Part shown: positions 24,201 to 32,919 of the stretch, in pieces
Layout: each line of letters begins with the position of its first letter
Position numbering within the stretch: the stretch's first letter is position 1
From: Deltaproteobacteria bacterium
GTDB taxonomy: Bacteria; Desulfobacterota; Dissulfuribacteria; Dissulfuribacterales; QOAL01
DNA: 40,204 nt
Direction: 5' to 3'
Assembly: GCA_027067775.1 (NCBI GenBank)
Contig: JAMOVK010000071.1
Span: 1-40,204, forward strand
Made by a program: the position numbers and the translations under genes
The notes under the pieces: generated by a model
What the model saw: only the letters and a program-made list of their open reading frames with translations
Told to the model about the DNA's origin: nothing
Database searches by the model: none

Positions 24201-24850
24201 AGTGGGCGGATCCCTCAAAATTGAGATATGAAAAGAAGTCCCGCGAGAAAGAACCGGCCCGTTTCCCTGCTGTTCCAGGTGCCAGTATTGAAGAGGCCAA
24301 AAAAAGATTTGATTCAAATCCGAACCTCTACCTTGAACTGGTTACAAAGTTTGCCCGTGAAAATTCCAATATCCTGGAAACTGTAGCCGCGATTCGAGAA
24401 AAGGAAGGAACAGAAGGAGTCAAACGTTATTTTCACACACTGAAGGGAGTTAGTGCAAATCTGGCCCTAGATGAACTCAGAAACCTGTTTCTCAAGGCGG
24501 AAAACATGGTTCAGAACGAAGAAGATGGACTTGATGATCTTTTGGTTGAAATAGAAAATCAGATACTTTCCATAAAAAAGTATACAGGCCACAAAATAGG
24601 TCGTGAGACGGTTATACCGTCATCCCCCGTCTACACAGATAATAGGGAGCTAAAAAATCTTATTATCAAGCTTGACGAACTCCTTGAATTAAATGATATT
24701 GATTGTGAAGATGTTTGGAGGGAAATCAAGACAAAACTAAAAGACATAATACCGGATCAGGATCTTGCGCAACTGGACGATTTTCTAGACGAACTTGATT
24801 TTGACGCAGCAAGACACAAACTGGCCCAAATCAACTCGGTTCTCCAATAA
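21275..24850 (+). CDS. 7TM-DISM hybrid sensor histidine kinase with receiver and HPt domains
   Basis: About 1191 aa. Order: signal peptide; periplasmic 7TMR-DISMED2 sensor (about 40-180); seven-helix 7TMR-DISM membrane domain (about 190-400); coiled coil; HisKA with NMSHEIRTPLN (His about 488); HATPase with NLVSNAIKFT, DTGIGI and GGTGLGLTIC; a degenerate receiver lacking the phosphorylation Asp; an intact receiver with VVEDNEINQ and FMDIQMPEMDG (Asp about 910); and an HPt domain with FHTLKGVSANLA (His about 1053). This is a full phosphorelay in one chain; its output partner is unknown. I chose the ATG at 21275, overlapping the SDR stop; a TTG at 21203 would place 24 extra residues before the signal peptide. 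Confidence 0.9.
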   Translation: MIRKWLGHKITGCLIFMPLWLKVTFLGMFALSPGMVQGAPLNRHAVDVSTQEQIFLGPYIEYFEDSKSRFSINQIASPGFAANFKSCTRTSPGFGFTSSAFWFRFSLRNTTSQTITRFLEIEYPLLDYIDLYVPDGKGGFQVFKEGDRQNFSKRPIRYRNFVFVLDLPPQSTKTYYLRVKTSSSLNLPARLYTQAGFMDKIENEETALGIYFGILFAMLAYNLILFFTIRESVYLYYVLFVIFYFLFQLDLTGVAFKYLWPNNIYWANESLPFFIFVAYMFGTIFTRQIINAKNYAPLLDKILVAFMVLSLVCAALCLLVPYEISIKAATLVTMTVVVHILAGFLCFFRGYRPARYYASAWSVSMAGAAIYAFKSFGLLPNNFITVWGIQIGSAWEVILLSMALSDRLSLLQKEKDAIQAEYTRKLEEANLRLEEFAKTLEEKVHKRTRELERSNALLKKQADEMRLAEERAERASKAKSDFLANMSHEIRTPLNAITGITSLALDMELPGKLREYLKIIKVSAYSLLNLVNDILDFSKIEAGRMELEKTDFSLLEVIENIADMFTELVAEKSLEFIIDIESSVPDRLLGDPVRLGQLITNLVSNAIKFTDQGQVLLSVRLVSEDEKRCVLCFMVSDTGIGIEKDRLDYLFDMFTQADSSTTRRFGGTGLGLTICKRIAQLMGGTISVESEPAVGTTFTFRVEIDKSAEVDSPPIHIKDKLKWSRLLVATRNDALRKSLENILKRLHLPEPKAVGIEELRTCMEGQRQSLTETLLFFDADEISIKSLVSQLEVLPENSAAIVLFPFGTERKIKEVQGTAVLVVPCLKPVTVGRISNALGLLCGQQTDEDKERETEHVRFQDLNVLVVEDNEINQLVAREILEKFGAKVRFASNGAEAISKATSDTDIIFMDIQMPEMDGYAATKTLRQLPEFSKIPIVAMTAGVFKEDRQRCLAAGMNDFLMKPITPESVLNAVKKWADPSKLRYEKKSREKEPARFPAVPGASIEEAKKRFDSNPNLYLELVTKFARENSNILETVAAIREKEGTEGVKRYFHTLKGVSANLALDELRNLFLKAENMVQNEEDGLDDLLVEIENQILSIKKYTGHKIGRETVIPSSPVYTDNRELKNLIIKLDELLELNDIDCEDVWREIKTKLKDIIPDQDLAQLDDFLDELDFDAARHKLAQINSVLQ

Positions 24851-24870
24851 CCAACCATGGAGGTACAGCT

Positions 24871-26391
24871 ATGAATAAAAAGGAAAGGCCTGCCGCTTCT
24901 CTGCTGGCCTTCATGGCTGATCTCCATCATGAGATACGCTCCCCTGTAAATACAATCCTCAACATGACGGAACTGGCCTACAAGGAAGAGGTCCCTTCCT
25001 CTGTCAAACACTATTTCAGGACCATTGAAAAGAATGCCAACAGCCTGCTTACACTGCTTGACGACATAATAGAGCTTTCTCAGGATGACATAGAATCTGC
25101 TGGGGTAGAACAGGTCTTTGGCATGACAGACCTGCTTGAGGATTTGAAAGAGGCCATAGATGGTCCACGAAAAGCCAAAAAGACGCACATGACAATATCT
25201 TTTGTATCAGAATTGCCTGAATGGTTTTCTGGACCAAGAGGACGTATCCGCCAGATACTGACCCAGATCTGCAACTACTGCATGAGACAGCTCGCCTCAA
25301 AAGATATCCACATCCTTATTGATGTGGACGGAGATGGAGAAAGTAGCCAGCTTTGCTTTTTGGTTCGTGCCAAAAACTGCCAAACCGAAAACTGTGAACC
25401 CAAAGATGTAATGAGAAATCCGCGTATTCTCATCTGCCATAGGCTTGTTACTGAAATGGACAACGAACTTGTTGTTAGAGGAAAAAACGATGCTATAGAA
25501 TTTTCCTTTTCCATGAAAGCGAAGCCCTTGGATATGCCCTGGGGAGAACCGATATATCCTAGACCCCATTCCTGCATTGTCAGCAAAGACGCCTTTTCGT
25601 CGTCCCTGATCTCAAGAAGGCTCTGGGGATGCGGGTTCAATGTAGAGCGGGCAGCCACAATATCCGAGGCAAAGACCCTTTTGACAAAAGAGGTATCCCA
25701 GAGCCAAAAGGCCATAACATTGGTAGACTGGGATACGGTACCAGATGAATCAGACCCGTTCAAAACCATACTCTCCTCCACTAACAGTTATCCCACCCTG
25801 TTTTTTGATATACCTGCAATAAAGATGATGCATCTTAGTGCCAAGATGCCGGAAGATTATTCTGAGGATCAGATAGGCTTTGTAATGGCACCTTCAAAGG
25901 GAAGACAGGTGGTAGCAGAGGTGGCAAGGCTCTTAAAAATAGACACAAACCAGCTTTCATGCTCCCATATAAAGGGAGAGGATATGCAAGAACAACAGAT
26001 GGACATTTCTCCGGAAGACCTGGCAGGAATGAAGGTGCTAGTTGTCGAAGATGACAGGATTAACCAAAGAATAGTGGTGGAGCTCCTTAAAAAGTTTGGA
26101 ATAAAGCCTGTTGTGGCATCCACAGGTAAGGCCGCATCCAAGGCAGTTAGAAAGCGAAGATTTGATGCCATATTTATGGATATTAATCTGCCGGATACAG
26201 ACGGTTATAAACTCACTGAGGAAATCCGTACCTTGGATGGTTACACACATGTACCGATAATCGCTCTGACAGCAAGCACAAAAAACAGGCGGATGTGCAT
26301 GGAGGCAGGAATGGATTATTTCCTTTCAAAGCCTTACAGCGAGAGCAAACTTTTAAAAAGTCTTATCGCTACCAGAAGCCAGGGCCAGTAA
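24871..26391 (+). CDS. Degenerate hybrid kinase with intact receiver domain
   Basis: A 506-aa soluble protein. It opens with a HisKA-like helix, LHHEIRSPVNTILN (His about 20), continues through a region aligned with a histidine kinase ATPase domain in which the N-box and both glycine boxes are missing, then a degenerate receiver, and ends in an intact receiver: VVEDDRINQR, FMDINLPDTDG (Asp about 436), ALTAS and a KPYS lysine loop. It cannot be expected to bind ATP normally; the His may accept phosphate from the neighbouring kinase or HPt. GGAGG lies seven bases before the ATG; only 20 bases separate it from the 7TM-DISM kinase, so they form an operon with the SDR. Confidence 0.82.
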   Translation: MNKKERPAASLLAFMADLHHEIRSPVNTILNMTELAYKEEVPSSVKHYFRTIEKNANSLLTLLDDIIELSQDDIESAGVEQVFGMTDLLEDLKEAIDGPRKAKKTHMTISFVSELPEWFSGPRGRIRQILTQICNYCMRQLASKDIHILIDVDGDGESSQLCFLVRAKNCQTENCEPKDVMRNPRILICHRLVTEMDNELVVRGKNDAIEFSFSMKAKPLDMPWGEPIYPRPHSCIVSKDAFSSSLISRRLWGCGFNVERAATISEAKTLLTKEVSQSQKAITLVDWDTVPDESDPFKTILSSTNSYPTLFFDIPAIKMMHLSAKMPEDYSEDQIGFVMAPSKGRQVVAEVARLLKIDTNQLSCSHIKGEDMQEQQMDISPEDLAGMKVLVVEDDRINQRIVVELLKKFGIKPVVASTGKAASKAVRKRRFDAIFMDINLPDTDGYKLTEEIRTLDGYTHVPIIALTASTKNRRMCMEAGMDYFLSKPYSESKLLKSLIATRSQGQ

Positions 26392-26404
26392 CGGAAACCC
26401 GGAC

Positions 26405-27523
26405 TCAGGCTGCCTTTGATGATGCCTTGTTAAGCCCAACAGGATAGGAACCCAGCCACTTCAAAAAGGTGCACCCCCCTCTTATGGCCTCTACTCCTTC
26501 CTTAACGTGTTCATCCTCAATATGGCCCGCTATGTCCACATAAAAAAGATAGCGCCAAGGTTCGTCTTTCACTGGACGGGACTGGATCTTGGTGAGGTTG
26601 ATGCCCTTATGGGCCAGGGGCTCAAGCAACCTAAAGAGAGAACCTGGTCTGTCTTCTAGGCTTAGAAGCAGAGACGTCTTGTCGTGACCACTTGGTCTTG
26701 GACATTCATGGCCAAGTATGAGGAAACGCGTGGTGTTGCCGGCAAAGTCTTCTATGCTCTTGGCCACAGTGTATAGATTGTAAGTCCTTGCAGCCAAGGG
26801 GCTGGCTATTGCAGCCACCGACGAATCAACGGCTGCCCATCTTGCTGCCTGGGCAGTACTTACAACCTCTTCTGTCGGAACTGCTGGCAGATTTCTCTGC
26901 AGCCATATTCTGCACTGGGCAAGGGCATGGGGATGGGAAAGGATGCGCCTGATGGTATCTATCCTGCCACTTTTGTTTATCAGATCATGAGAAATAGGAA
27001 GATATACCTCTCCACACACCTTTATGTCATAGTCACACAAACCATCTAGGGTAAGGGCAACCGTCCCTTCCACTGAATTTTCTACCGGTACCACCCCAAA
27101 GTCGACACGTTTCCTTTCAACCTCTTCAAATACCTCTTTGATATTGGATTCGGGAATGAATTCCGGGGCATGTCCAAAAAATTCTGTGGCCGCCATGTGT
27201 GTAAAGGTAGTCTCTGGGCCTAAAAATCCCACCTTGGCAGGTCTTTGGGCATTTCTGCATGCAGATATTATCTCGCTAAAAATGACCTGTAGGCCATCAG
27301 GGGGAAACCTGCCCTGATTGTATTCCAGGATGTGATTGATAACCTCCCTTTCCCGTACGGGATCCAATGGCTGGGCCAAGGACTTGGCCTTTGTCCTGCC
27401 AATCTCCTCTGCCACCTCAAGCCGTTCCTGTAAAAGCTCAACCAGTTCCCGGTCTATCTTGTCGATTCTTTTTCTTAGTTCCGAAAGCCTTTTTAGCTGC
27501 TGTTCATCTAACTTCTGTATCAT
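26405..27523 (-). CDS. pheA: Bifunctional chorismate mutase/prephenate dehydratase (P-protein)
   Basis: Phenylalanine biosynthesis, 372 aa. N-terminal chorismate mutase of AroQ type (LRKRIDKIDRELVELLQERLEVAEEIGRTKA), then the prephenate dehydratase domain starting VGFLGPETTFTHMAA with GVVPVENSVEGTV and the catalytic-region motif NTTRFLIL, and a C-terminal ACT domain (LLLSLEDRPGSLFRLLEPL) with IQSRP, the ESRP-like phenylalanine-binding motif. Feedback inhibition by phenylalanine is expected. The start lies six bases after the merR-like stop, extending the phenylalanyl-tRNA synthetase operon with the pathway for its amino acid. Confidence 0.96.
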   Translation of the reverse strand: MIQKLDEQQLKRLSELRKRIDKIDRELVELLQERLEVAEEIGRTKAKSLAQPLDPVREREVINHILEYNQGRFPPDGLQVIFSEIISACRNAQRPAKVGFLGPETTFTHMAATEFFGHAPEFIPESNIKEVFEEVERKRVDFGVVPVENSVEGTVALTLDGLCDYDIKVCGEVYLPISHDLINKSGRIDTIRRILSHPHALAQCRIWLQRNLPAVPTEEVVSTAQAARWAAVDSSVAAIASPLAARTYNLYTVAKSIEDFAGNTTRFLILGHECPRPSGHDKTSLLLSLEDRPGSLFRLLEPLAHKGINLTKIQSRPVKDEPWRYLFYVDIAGHIEDEHVKEGVEAIRGGCTFLKWLGSYPVGLNKASSKAA

Positions 27524-27529
27524 GATGGA

Positions 27530-27883
27530 TCACTTGTAACTTTTCGAAAGTATCCTTTTTATCTCCAAAAGTTCCTGCCGAATCTCCTCTATGAAATCTT
27601 TTGATAACGGAGGCTGTCTCCCTGCCCTCTGAACACTTGATCTTGAAAATTCCTGCTGGATCTTCTTTTTTGCTCCGGCGATTGTATAGCCTTCCCTGTA
27701 GAGAAGATCCTTTATCCTTTTCAGAATCTTTAGATCCTGACCACGGTAAAGTCGTTGACGAGATATTCTTCTTGGTTGAATCTGTTTGAACTGACTTTCC
27801 CAGAACCGCAACACATGAGGCTCAACACCTATTATTTCACTTACCTGACCTATCCTGTAGTATTTGCGGTCCTTTTTGAGCAT
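27530..27883 (-). CDS. MerR family transcriptional regulator
   Basis: A 117-aa DNA-binding protein. Winged-helix HTH from the start (YYRIGQVSEIIGVEPHVLRFWESQF), followed by the RLYRGQDLKILKRIKDLLYREGYTIAGAKK segment of the MerR fold. The effector-binding part is a short coiled coil without cysteines, so no metal sensing is suggested. Genes of this type often follow ihfA in proteobacteria; targets unknown. It overlaps the end of ihfA by 47 bases. Confidence 0.92.
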   Translation of the reverse strand: MLKKDRKYYRIGQVSEIIGVEPHVLRFWESQFKQIQPRRISRQRLYRGQDLKILKRIKDLLYREGYTIAGAKKKIQQEFSRSSVQRAGRQPPLSKDFIEEIRQELLEIKRILSKSYK

Positions 27884-28172
27884 TTACCCTCTTTTTCAAC
27901 AAAGGGCTTGGTCTAAAAGATACAGTTTTCCGTGCCGGGATCAAAATACTATGCCCTGTAGTAGGATTTATACCCTTTCTGGATTTTTTTAAAAGGGGGG
28001 AAAAGGTACCAAAACGTACTATCTTAACAATTTCTCCACTGTCGAGGGCCTCTTTCATAACCTTAAAGAGGCTGTCCACCACCTTGGACGTGGATCTGAC
28101 TGAAAACCCAAGTTCCTGGCTAATTCTCTTGGAGATCTCTAATTTGGTCAAGGCTCCCTTGTCTGACTGCAT
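27837..28172 (-). CDS. ihfA: Integration host factor alpha-type DNA-bending protein
   Basis: HU/IHF family nucleoid protein of 111 aa: LTKLEISKRISQELGFS at the N-terminus, GEIVKIVRFGTFSP in the centre and the DNA-wrapping arm with GINPTTGHSILIPARKTVSFRPS, including the conserved arm proline. Compared with E. coli IhfA (99 aa) it has a short N-terminal extension and a basic C-terminal tail. It starts two bases after the pheT stop, the usual pheT-ihfA neighbourhood. The gene product likely pairs with a beta subunit encoded elsewhere or acts as a homodimer. Confidence 0.92.
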   Translation of the reverse strand: MQSDKGALTKLEISKRISQELGFSVRSTSKVVDSLFKVMKEALDSGEIVKIVRFGTFSPLLKKSRKGINPTTGHSILIPARKTVSFRPSPLLKKRVNAQKGPQILQDRSGK

Positions 28173-28174
28173 AA

Positions 28175-30586
28175 TCAGCCCCTCAGACTGCCCTTGAACT
28201 CCCTCAAGACGGATTCCTGGAGAGGAATGTGCAACCTTTCAACCTCTTCTTCCGAAAGCGTCCTGTCCTTTGCCCTGTAAACAAAATGTATGCCCAACGA
28301 TTTTTTTTCCTTAGGGACCTGTTTTCCCCTATATACATCAAAAAGATAGAAACATACCAGTTCCTTTGGACTATTTTTACCAATGAAATCCAAAAGATGC
28401 TGAGCCCTGACCGAGTCGTCAAGGATGATGGAAAGATCCCGTTCTACGGACGGGAAACGATCTAGCGGAACAAAAGTCTTTCCGGCCAAAGCAACCTTTG
28501 CCAATGCATCCAAAGAGATATCGGCCAGAAAAACATCCTGCCCTATATCAAAACCCTTTAAAATTTTTCTTCCCATCTGTCCCATTGTGCCTATCAGGTT
28601 CTCTCCAACCGTAGCGTTAAGCTGGGTTCCCTCCTCGTAAAAGGTTTCAGGCACATCTGCTAACTCAAAACGAGCACCACTACAATTAAGACCTGCAAGA
28701 AGATTTTCAAAAATGCCTTTCAGGTCAAAAAAATCAACTTGTCTATCAGGCCAGGCCCAGGAAGAAGGAAACCTGTTGCCTGTAATGGCTATACAGCATC
28801 TTTGGCGCTCCTCTGGTATTACCCCTGGCCCCCTGTCAATAAAGACTGCTCCCAATTCAAAGAGAGAAAGGGACAGATTTCTTCTTCTGATGTTTCGTGA
28901 AATGGCAGAAAGCATACATGGTACAAGGGTGGTTCTCATTATAGACTGATCTTCTGCCAGAGGATTTTTCAACTTTACCACCTTCATTCTTTCATCGTCT
29001 TCACGAAACCCCAAGGCCTTGAGTTCTGCCGGGCCGATAAAGCTGTAAGAGATTATCTCGCTCATACCCTGACTTGTCAGTAAAGACCTGACAAGTCCCA
29101 TAAATGGCCTGAATGACTCAGGACGTTCTACAATAAGGGTGGCTACAGGAGAAGAGGTGGGGATCTTGGCAAAACCGTGACACCTTGCCACCTCCTCGAG
29201 GATATCTTCCTCTGCCTTTATGTCTGCCCTGAACGAAGGCGGAACCGTCTCGAATTTTTCAGGGCCTTTTTCTTTCACTGAAAACCCAAGGGCCTTTAAA
29301 ATCTCCGCCATCTCATCAGATGGAATCTGAGTGCCAAGAAGACGGTTTATCCTCCCTGGCCTGTACATGACCTTAACAGGTTTGTAAGGTACAGGATTTT
29401 CATCCCTAATACCGGTAAATGTCCCTCCAGCAAGTTCTGTAATAAGCTGACAGGCCCTTAAGGCTGCATGTTTTTGAATCAAGGGATCAACTCCACGCTC
29501 GAATCTATAAGAGGCCTCGGTAGGCAATTTCAGGGCCTTGGCTGTACGCCTTATGCTGGAGGGAGCAAACCATGCACTTTCAATCAGGATATTTTCTGTC
29601 TTTTCAGTAACTTCTGTATCAAGCCCACCCATTACTCCTGCAATGGCAACAGGTCTGTCCCTGTCACAGATAAGAAGCATGCCTTCGGACAGCTGCCGTT
29701 CCTTGCCATCAAGGGTGACTATCCTTTCGTCTTTTCTTGCCTTTCTCACCACAATGGCTGGGCCGGCCAGGGTCTCAAGGTCAAAGGCGTGAAGAGGCTG
29801 GCCAAGCTCAAGCAATACGTAGTTGGTCACATCGACAATGTTGTTTATTGGACGCACACCACAGGCAAGAAGCCTTCTGGCAAGCCAGCCAGGGGAGGTT
29901 GCTACCTTCACTCCCTTTACAGCTGCTCCAACATACCGGGTACACAGGTTTGGCTCATTTATTATGATATCTACCTCAGAGAGGGGAATGGAGTCATCAA
30001 GCTTGACCTGTGGAGGACTAACGCTTGAAGAAAAAAGAGCTGCTGTCTCTCTAGCCACTCCCAGAATACTCAGGCAATCCGGCCTGTTGGGAGTGATGCC
30101 GATCTCAAAGACCCTATCTTCTATGCCTGTAATTTCACTGATACTCTGACCTATTTTTGCATCTGGAAACCTTGCAGAGACGTCAAATATACCGCTGGCA
30201 TCTCCCTCCAGCAGAAGTTCGTATTCAGAGGCGAGCATGCCTGAAGACGTCCTTCCGTAAAGGACCGTCTCTTTGACCTCCTTGCCGTCTGGCATCTCTG
30301 TTCCAGGCGGCACAAAGGCGGTTAACATTCCTTCCCTTACATTTGGCGCACCACAGACCACCTGAACCTCACCGGAAACGGTCTCTATGGCACAGGAGGA
30401 AATATGCCGCTTCTCATCCAGCCACTCAACCCTGGAAATCCTGGCTACCTGAGCCAAAAGAAGCCATGGATAAGCCGGTTCCACCGCCTCTACCTCAAGC
30501 CCGGCAAGAGTCAGAGACTCTGCAAGTTCGTAGTCGTCTGCCTCTATAGAAACCAGCTGTCTAAGCCATGATGAAGGAACAAGCAT
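28175..30586 (-). CDS. pheT: Phenylalanyl-tRNA synthetase beta subunit
   Basis: 803 aa, normal length. Begins MLVPSSWLRQLVSIEADDYELAESLTLAGLEVEAVE; then the tRNA-binding EMAP-like domain, B3/B4 editing domain with ITPNRPDC, B5 domain, the catalytic-like core and the C-terminal ferredoxin-fold anticodon-binding domain (FPSVERDLSIILDDSVRAQHLLDFI). Forms an alpha2-beta2 enzyme with PheS, encoded nine bases upstream. AGGAA precedes the ATG. Confidence 0.98.
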   Translation of the reverse strand: MLVPSSWLRQLVSIEADDYELAESLTLAGLEVEAVEPAYPWLLLAQVARISRVEWLDEKRHISSCAIETVSGEVQVVCGAPNVREGMLTAFVPPGTEMPDGKEVKETVLYGRTSSGMLASEYELLLEGDASGIFDVSARFPDAKIGQSISEITGIEDRVFEIGITPNRPDCLSILGVARETAALFSSSVSPPQVKLDDSIPLSEVDIIINEPNLCTRYVGAAVKGVKVATSPGWLARRLLACGVRPINNIVDVTNYVLLELGQPLHAFDLETLAGPAIVVRKARKDERIVTLDGKERQLSEGMLLICDRDRPVAIAGVMGGLDTEVTEKTENILIESAWFAPSSIRRTAKALKLPTEASYRFERGVDPLIQKHAALRACQLITELAGGTFTGIRDENPVPYKPVKVMYRPGRINRLLGTQIPSDEMAEILKALGFSVKEKGPEKFETVPPSFRADIKAEEDILEEVARCHGFAKIPTSSPVATLIVERPESFRPFMGLVRSLLTSQGMSEIISYSFIGPAELKALGFREDDERMKVVKLKNPLAEDQSIMRTTLVPCMLSAISRNIRRRNLSLSLFELGAVFIDRGPGVIPEERQRCCIAITGNRFPSSWAWPDRQVDFFDLKGIFENLLAGLNCSGARFELADVPETFYEEGTQLNATVGENLIGTMGQMGRKILKGFDIGQDVFLADISLDALAKVALAGKTFVPLDRFPSVERDLSIILDDSVRAQHLLDFIGKNSPKELVCFYLFDVYRGKQVPKEKKSLGIHFVYRAKDRTLSEEEVERLHIPLQESVLREFKGSLRG

Positions 30587-30595
30587 CTGTTTTTC

Positions 30596-31606
30596 CTAAA
30601 ACTGGTCAAGAAATCTCATGTCGTTGTCATAAAAGAGTCTGATGTCGTTTATACCGTATTTCAGCATGGCTATCCTTTCTATACCAAGTCCAAACGCGAA
30701 ACCACTGTACTTTTCAGGATCGATACCCACATGCCGAAATACCTGAGGGTGAACCAACCCTGCCCCAAGAACCTCTAGCCAGCCTGTCTGGGAACAGACC
30801 CTGCAACCATCCCCCTTGCATATGACACACTGGATGTCTATCTCTGCACTGGGTTCAGTAAAGGGAAAAAAGCTGGGCCTGAACCGTACCTTTGTGTCTT
30901 TATGAAATATCTCCTGGGCAAAATGGGTAAGTATACCCTTCAGATGGGCAAAGGAGACATGTTCGTCAACCATAAGGCCTTCCACTTGGTGAAACATGGG
31001 GGTGTGCGTTATGTCAGAGTCGCACCTGTAAACCTTGCCAGGGGCTATAATCCTGATTGGAGGCTTCATAAGCTCCATTGTACGTACCTGAATTGGTGAA
31101 GTATGGGTACGCAGCAGCACCTTGTCATCCACGTAAAAGGTGTCCTGCATGTCCCTGGCCGGATGATCCGGGGGGATATTCAATGCCTCGAAGTTGTAAA
31201 AATCAAGCTCTATCTCTGGCCCCTGGGCCGCTGAAAAACCCAGTCTCTCAAACACAGAACACACCTCATCGAGGATCTGGGTGATCGGATGACTGTGACC
31301 TAGCGGGAGGCTTCGTCCTGGCAAGGTGGGATCAAATCCCTTTATCAATCTTGGGCCAGCGGTCTTTTCAAGGATTTTTAAGCGTGCCTTTATGGCCCTT
31401 TCTATCTGGACCTTGACCTCATTGGCAAGCTTTCCGATCCTCGGGCGCTCTTCCCGTGGAAGTTTTCCAAGCCCCTTCAATATGGATGTCAGAACGCCTT
31501 TACGCCCAAGAAACCTGACCTTTACTCCTTCAATGGCCTCTTTATCCTGGGCCTTTTCAACGGCCTCCAAGGCCTCGGTTTCAATGGACCTTAACTGGTC
31601 TTCCAT
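30596..31606 (-). CDS. pheS: Phenylalanyl-tRNA synthetase alpha subunit
   Basis: 336 aa class II synthetase catalytic subunit. N-terminal coiled coil for tRNA binding (1-90), motif 1 around [19 protein letters not shown], motif 2 in [21 protein letters not shown], and motif 3 [31 protein letters not shown] cysteine pair group lies in the insertion before motif 3. Located between rplT and pheT in the usual order. Confidence 0.98.
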   Translation of the reverse strand: MEDQLRSIETEALEAVEKAQDKEAIEGVKVRFLGRKGVLTSILKGLGKLPREERPRIGKLANEVKVQIERAIKARLKILEKTAGPRLIKGFDPTLPGRSLPLGHSHPITQILDEVCSVFERLGFSAAQGPEIELDFYNFEALNIPPDHPARDMQDTFYVDDKVLLRTHTSPIQVRTMELMKPPIRIIAPGKVYRCDSDITHTPMFHQVEGLMVDEHVSFAHLKGILTHFAQEIFHKDTKVRFRPSFFPFTEPSAEIDIQCVICKGDGCRVCSQTGWLEVLGAGLVHPQVFRHVGIDPEKYSGFAFGLGIERIAMLKYGINDIRLFYDNDMRFLDQF

Positions 31607-31624
31607 CCCCTGTTACGCCTGCAA

Positions 31625-31978
31625 CTAAAGGACTGCCTTGGCCTTTTCCACAAGGGCAGAAAAGGCTTTTGGCTGAGTAACTGCCAGATCTGCCAAAATT
31701 TTTCTGTCCACGCCTATCTTGGCCTTGGCAAGCCCTCCCATAAACCTACTGTAAGAGATATCGTTAAGCCTGCAGGCAGCATTTATCCTGGTAATCCACA
31801 GCCGCCTGAACGAACGCTTCTTGGCACGCCTGTCCCTGTAGGCATAACACAGGGCCTTTTCAACGCTATCCCTTGCCTGACGGTAACAGCGACTTCTGGC
31901 CCCACGAAAACCCTTTGCAAGTTTCAGTATCTTTTTTCTACGCCGTCTGGCCTTAAAACCTCTTCTAACCCTAGGCAT
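31625..31978 (-). CDS. rplT: Ribosomal protein L20
   Basis: 117 aa, standard length. The basic N-terminus [19 protein letters not shown] and [22 protein letters not shown] are family signatures; the globular C-terminus ([25 protein letters not shown]) binds 23S rRNA and in other bacteria represses its own operon. AAGGAG lies nine bases before the ATG. Confidence 0.98.
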   Translation of the reverse strand: MPRVRRGFKARRRRKKILKLAKGFRGARSRCYRQARDSVEKALCYAYRDRRAKKRSFRRLWITRINAACRLNDISYSRFMGGLAKAKIGVDRKILADLAVTQPKAFSALVEKAKAVL

Positions 31979-32049
31979 CTTTAATACTCCTTAATAAAAG
32001 GTAAACTTTTTCAAAAAAGAAAATCTGATATTGGCTCAAATGGATGATA

Positions 32050-32247
32050 TCAGGAATAGGGCAACATGCGCTTGACATGGTCAAGCATCGCCTCTGATAC
32101 GACCCTTTCTTTTTTCAGATATCTTTTACGCTTTCTAGACTTTTTTGTGAGAATATGGCTGTGGCCTGGCCTGTTAAACATGAATTTTCCGGTTCCAGTC
32201 TTTTTGAACCGTTTGGCCGCAGCCCTCTTTGTCTTCAATTTTGGCAT
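32050..32247 (-). CDS. rpmI: Ribosomal protein L35
   Basis: 65 aa, standard length, with the family start [20 protein letters not shown] and the RKRKRYLKK segment. GGGGG lies seven bases before the ATG. A possible internal promoter and an attenuator-like hairpin lie between infC and this gene. Confidence 0.98.
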   Translation of the reverse strand: MPKLKTKRAAAKRFKKTGTGKFMFNRPGHSHILTKKSRKRKRYLKKERVVSEAMLDHVKRMLPYS

Positions 32248-32291
32248 AATAAAGCCCCCATTTTTAATAAAGATTTAGGCACAAACGGCAT

Positions 32292-32320
32292 TATTTAACC
32301 TCAAACCCCTGCGAGGTCAA
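32292..32320 (-). promoter_or_regulatory. Possible internal promoter before rpmI
   Basis: On the minus strand TTGACC (32320-32315), 17 bases, TAAATA (32297-32292). Lies between infC and rpmI, 45 bases before the rpmI ATG. The -10 is poor, so weak support. Confidence 0.35.
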
Positions 32321-32325
32321 CGTCT

Positions 32326-32353
32326 AAAATCAAAAATAAGCAGGTTGACCTGC
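32326..32353 (-). terminator. Small terminator/attenuator hairpin after infC
   Basis: On the minus strand GCAGG, TCAA, CCTGC followed by TTATTTTTGATTTT. A five-pair stem with a tetraloop and T-rich tail, about 45 bases past the infC stop. Could partially terminate and set the ratio of infC to ribosomal protein transcripts. Confidence 0.45.
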
Positions 32354-32397
32354 AGGGTTGCACAGGATACGCAAAAAAATCTTCCCTGGCCGGGGTC

Positions 32398-32919
32398 TTA
32401 GCGAGTCTTTTTTGGCCCAAGCACCATAGTCAAGGTCCTTCCCTCCATGTTTGGCATGTGTTCTACCACTGAAATATCAGCCATTTCCTCGGCTATCCTC
32501 TTGAGCATCTCGGCCCCAATTTCAGGATGAACTATTTCCCTGCCTCTAAACTGTACCGTGACCTTGACCTTGTTACCCTGTTTGAGAAACTTGACGATCT
32601 TTTTCTTTTTTACGTTCATATCGTGAACGTCTGTCCGAGGCCGCATCTTGACCTCTTTAACCTGTATGACCGTCTGGCGTTTTTTTGCCTCCTGGGCCTT
32701 CTTGCTCTGCTCATAGCGGTACTTGCCATAGTCCATAAGCCTGCACACTGGCGGCCTGGCATTTGGGGCAACCTCTACAAGGTCAAGCCCCACCTCATTT
32801 GCACGCTTCAAGGCCTCTTCCAGGGTTACTATCCCAACCTGCTGACCCTTTTCATCTACAAGGCGAACCTCTGACGCCCTTATGCCTCTGTTTACCCTTG
32901 CTTGCTGTTCTCTGGTGAT
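32398..32919 (-). CDS. infC: Translation initiation factor IF-3 with ATC start codon
   Basis: 173 aa. The conserved IF-3 N-terminus is readable upstream of any ATG, GTG or TTG: ITREQQARVNRGIRASEV then RLVDEKGQQVGIVTLEEAL, running into KRANEVGLDLVEVAP. The first codon of that conserved block is ATC (32919-32917), six bases after a strong GGAGG. In E. coli infC starts at AUU and IF-3 represses its own translation by rejecting non-standard start codons; the same control is expected here. The gene overlaps the thrS end by 28 bases. An annotation from the first TTG would wrongly cut 36 residues. Confidence 0.9.
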   Translation of the reverse strand: MTREQQARVNRGIRASEVRLVDEKGQQVGIVTLEEALKRANEVGLDLVEVAPNARPPVCRLMDYGKYRYEQSKKAQEAKKRQTVIQVKEVKMRPRTDVHDMNVKKKKIVKFLKQGNKVKVTVQFRGREIVHPEIGAEMLKRIAEEMADISVVEHMPNMEGRTLTMVLGPKKTR

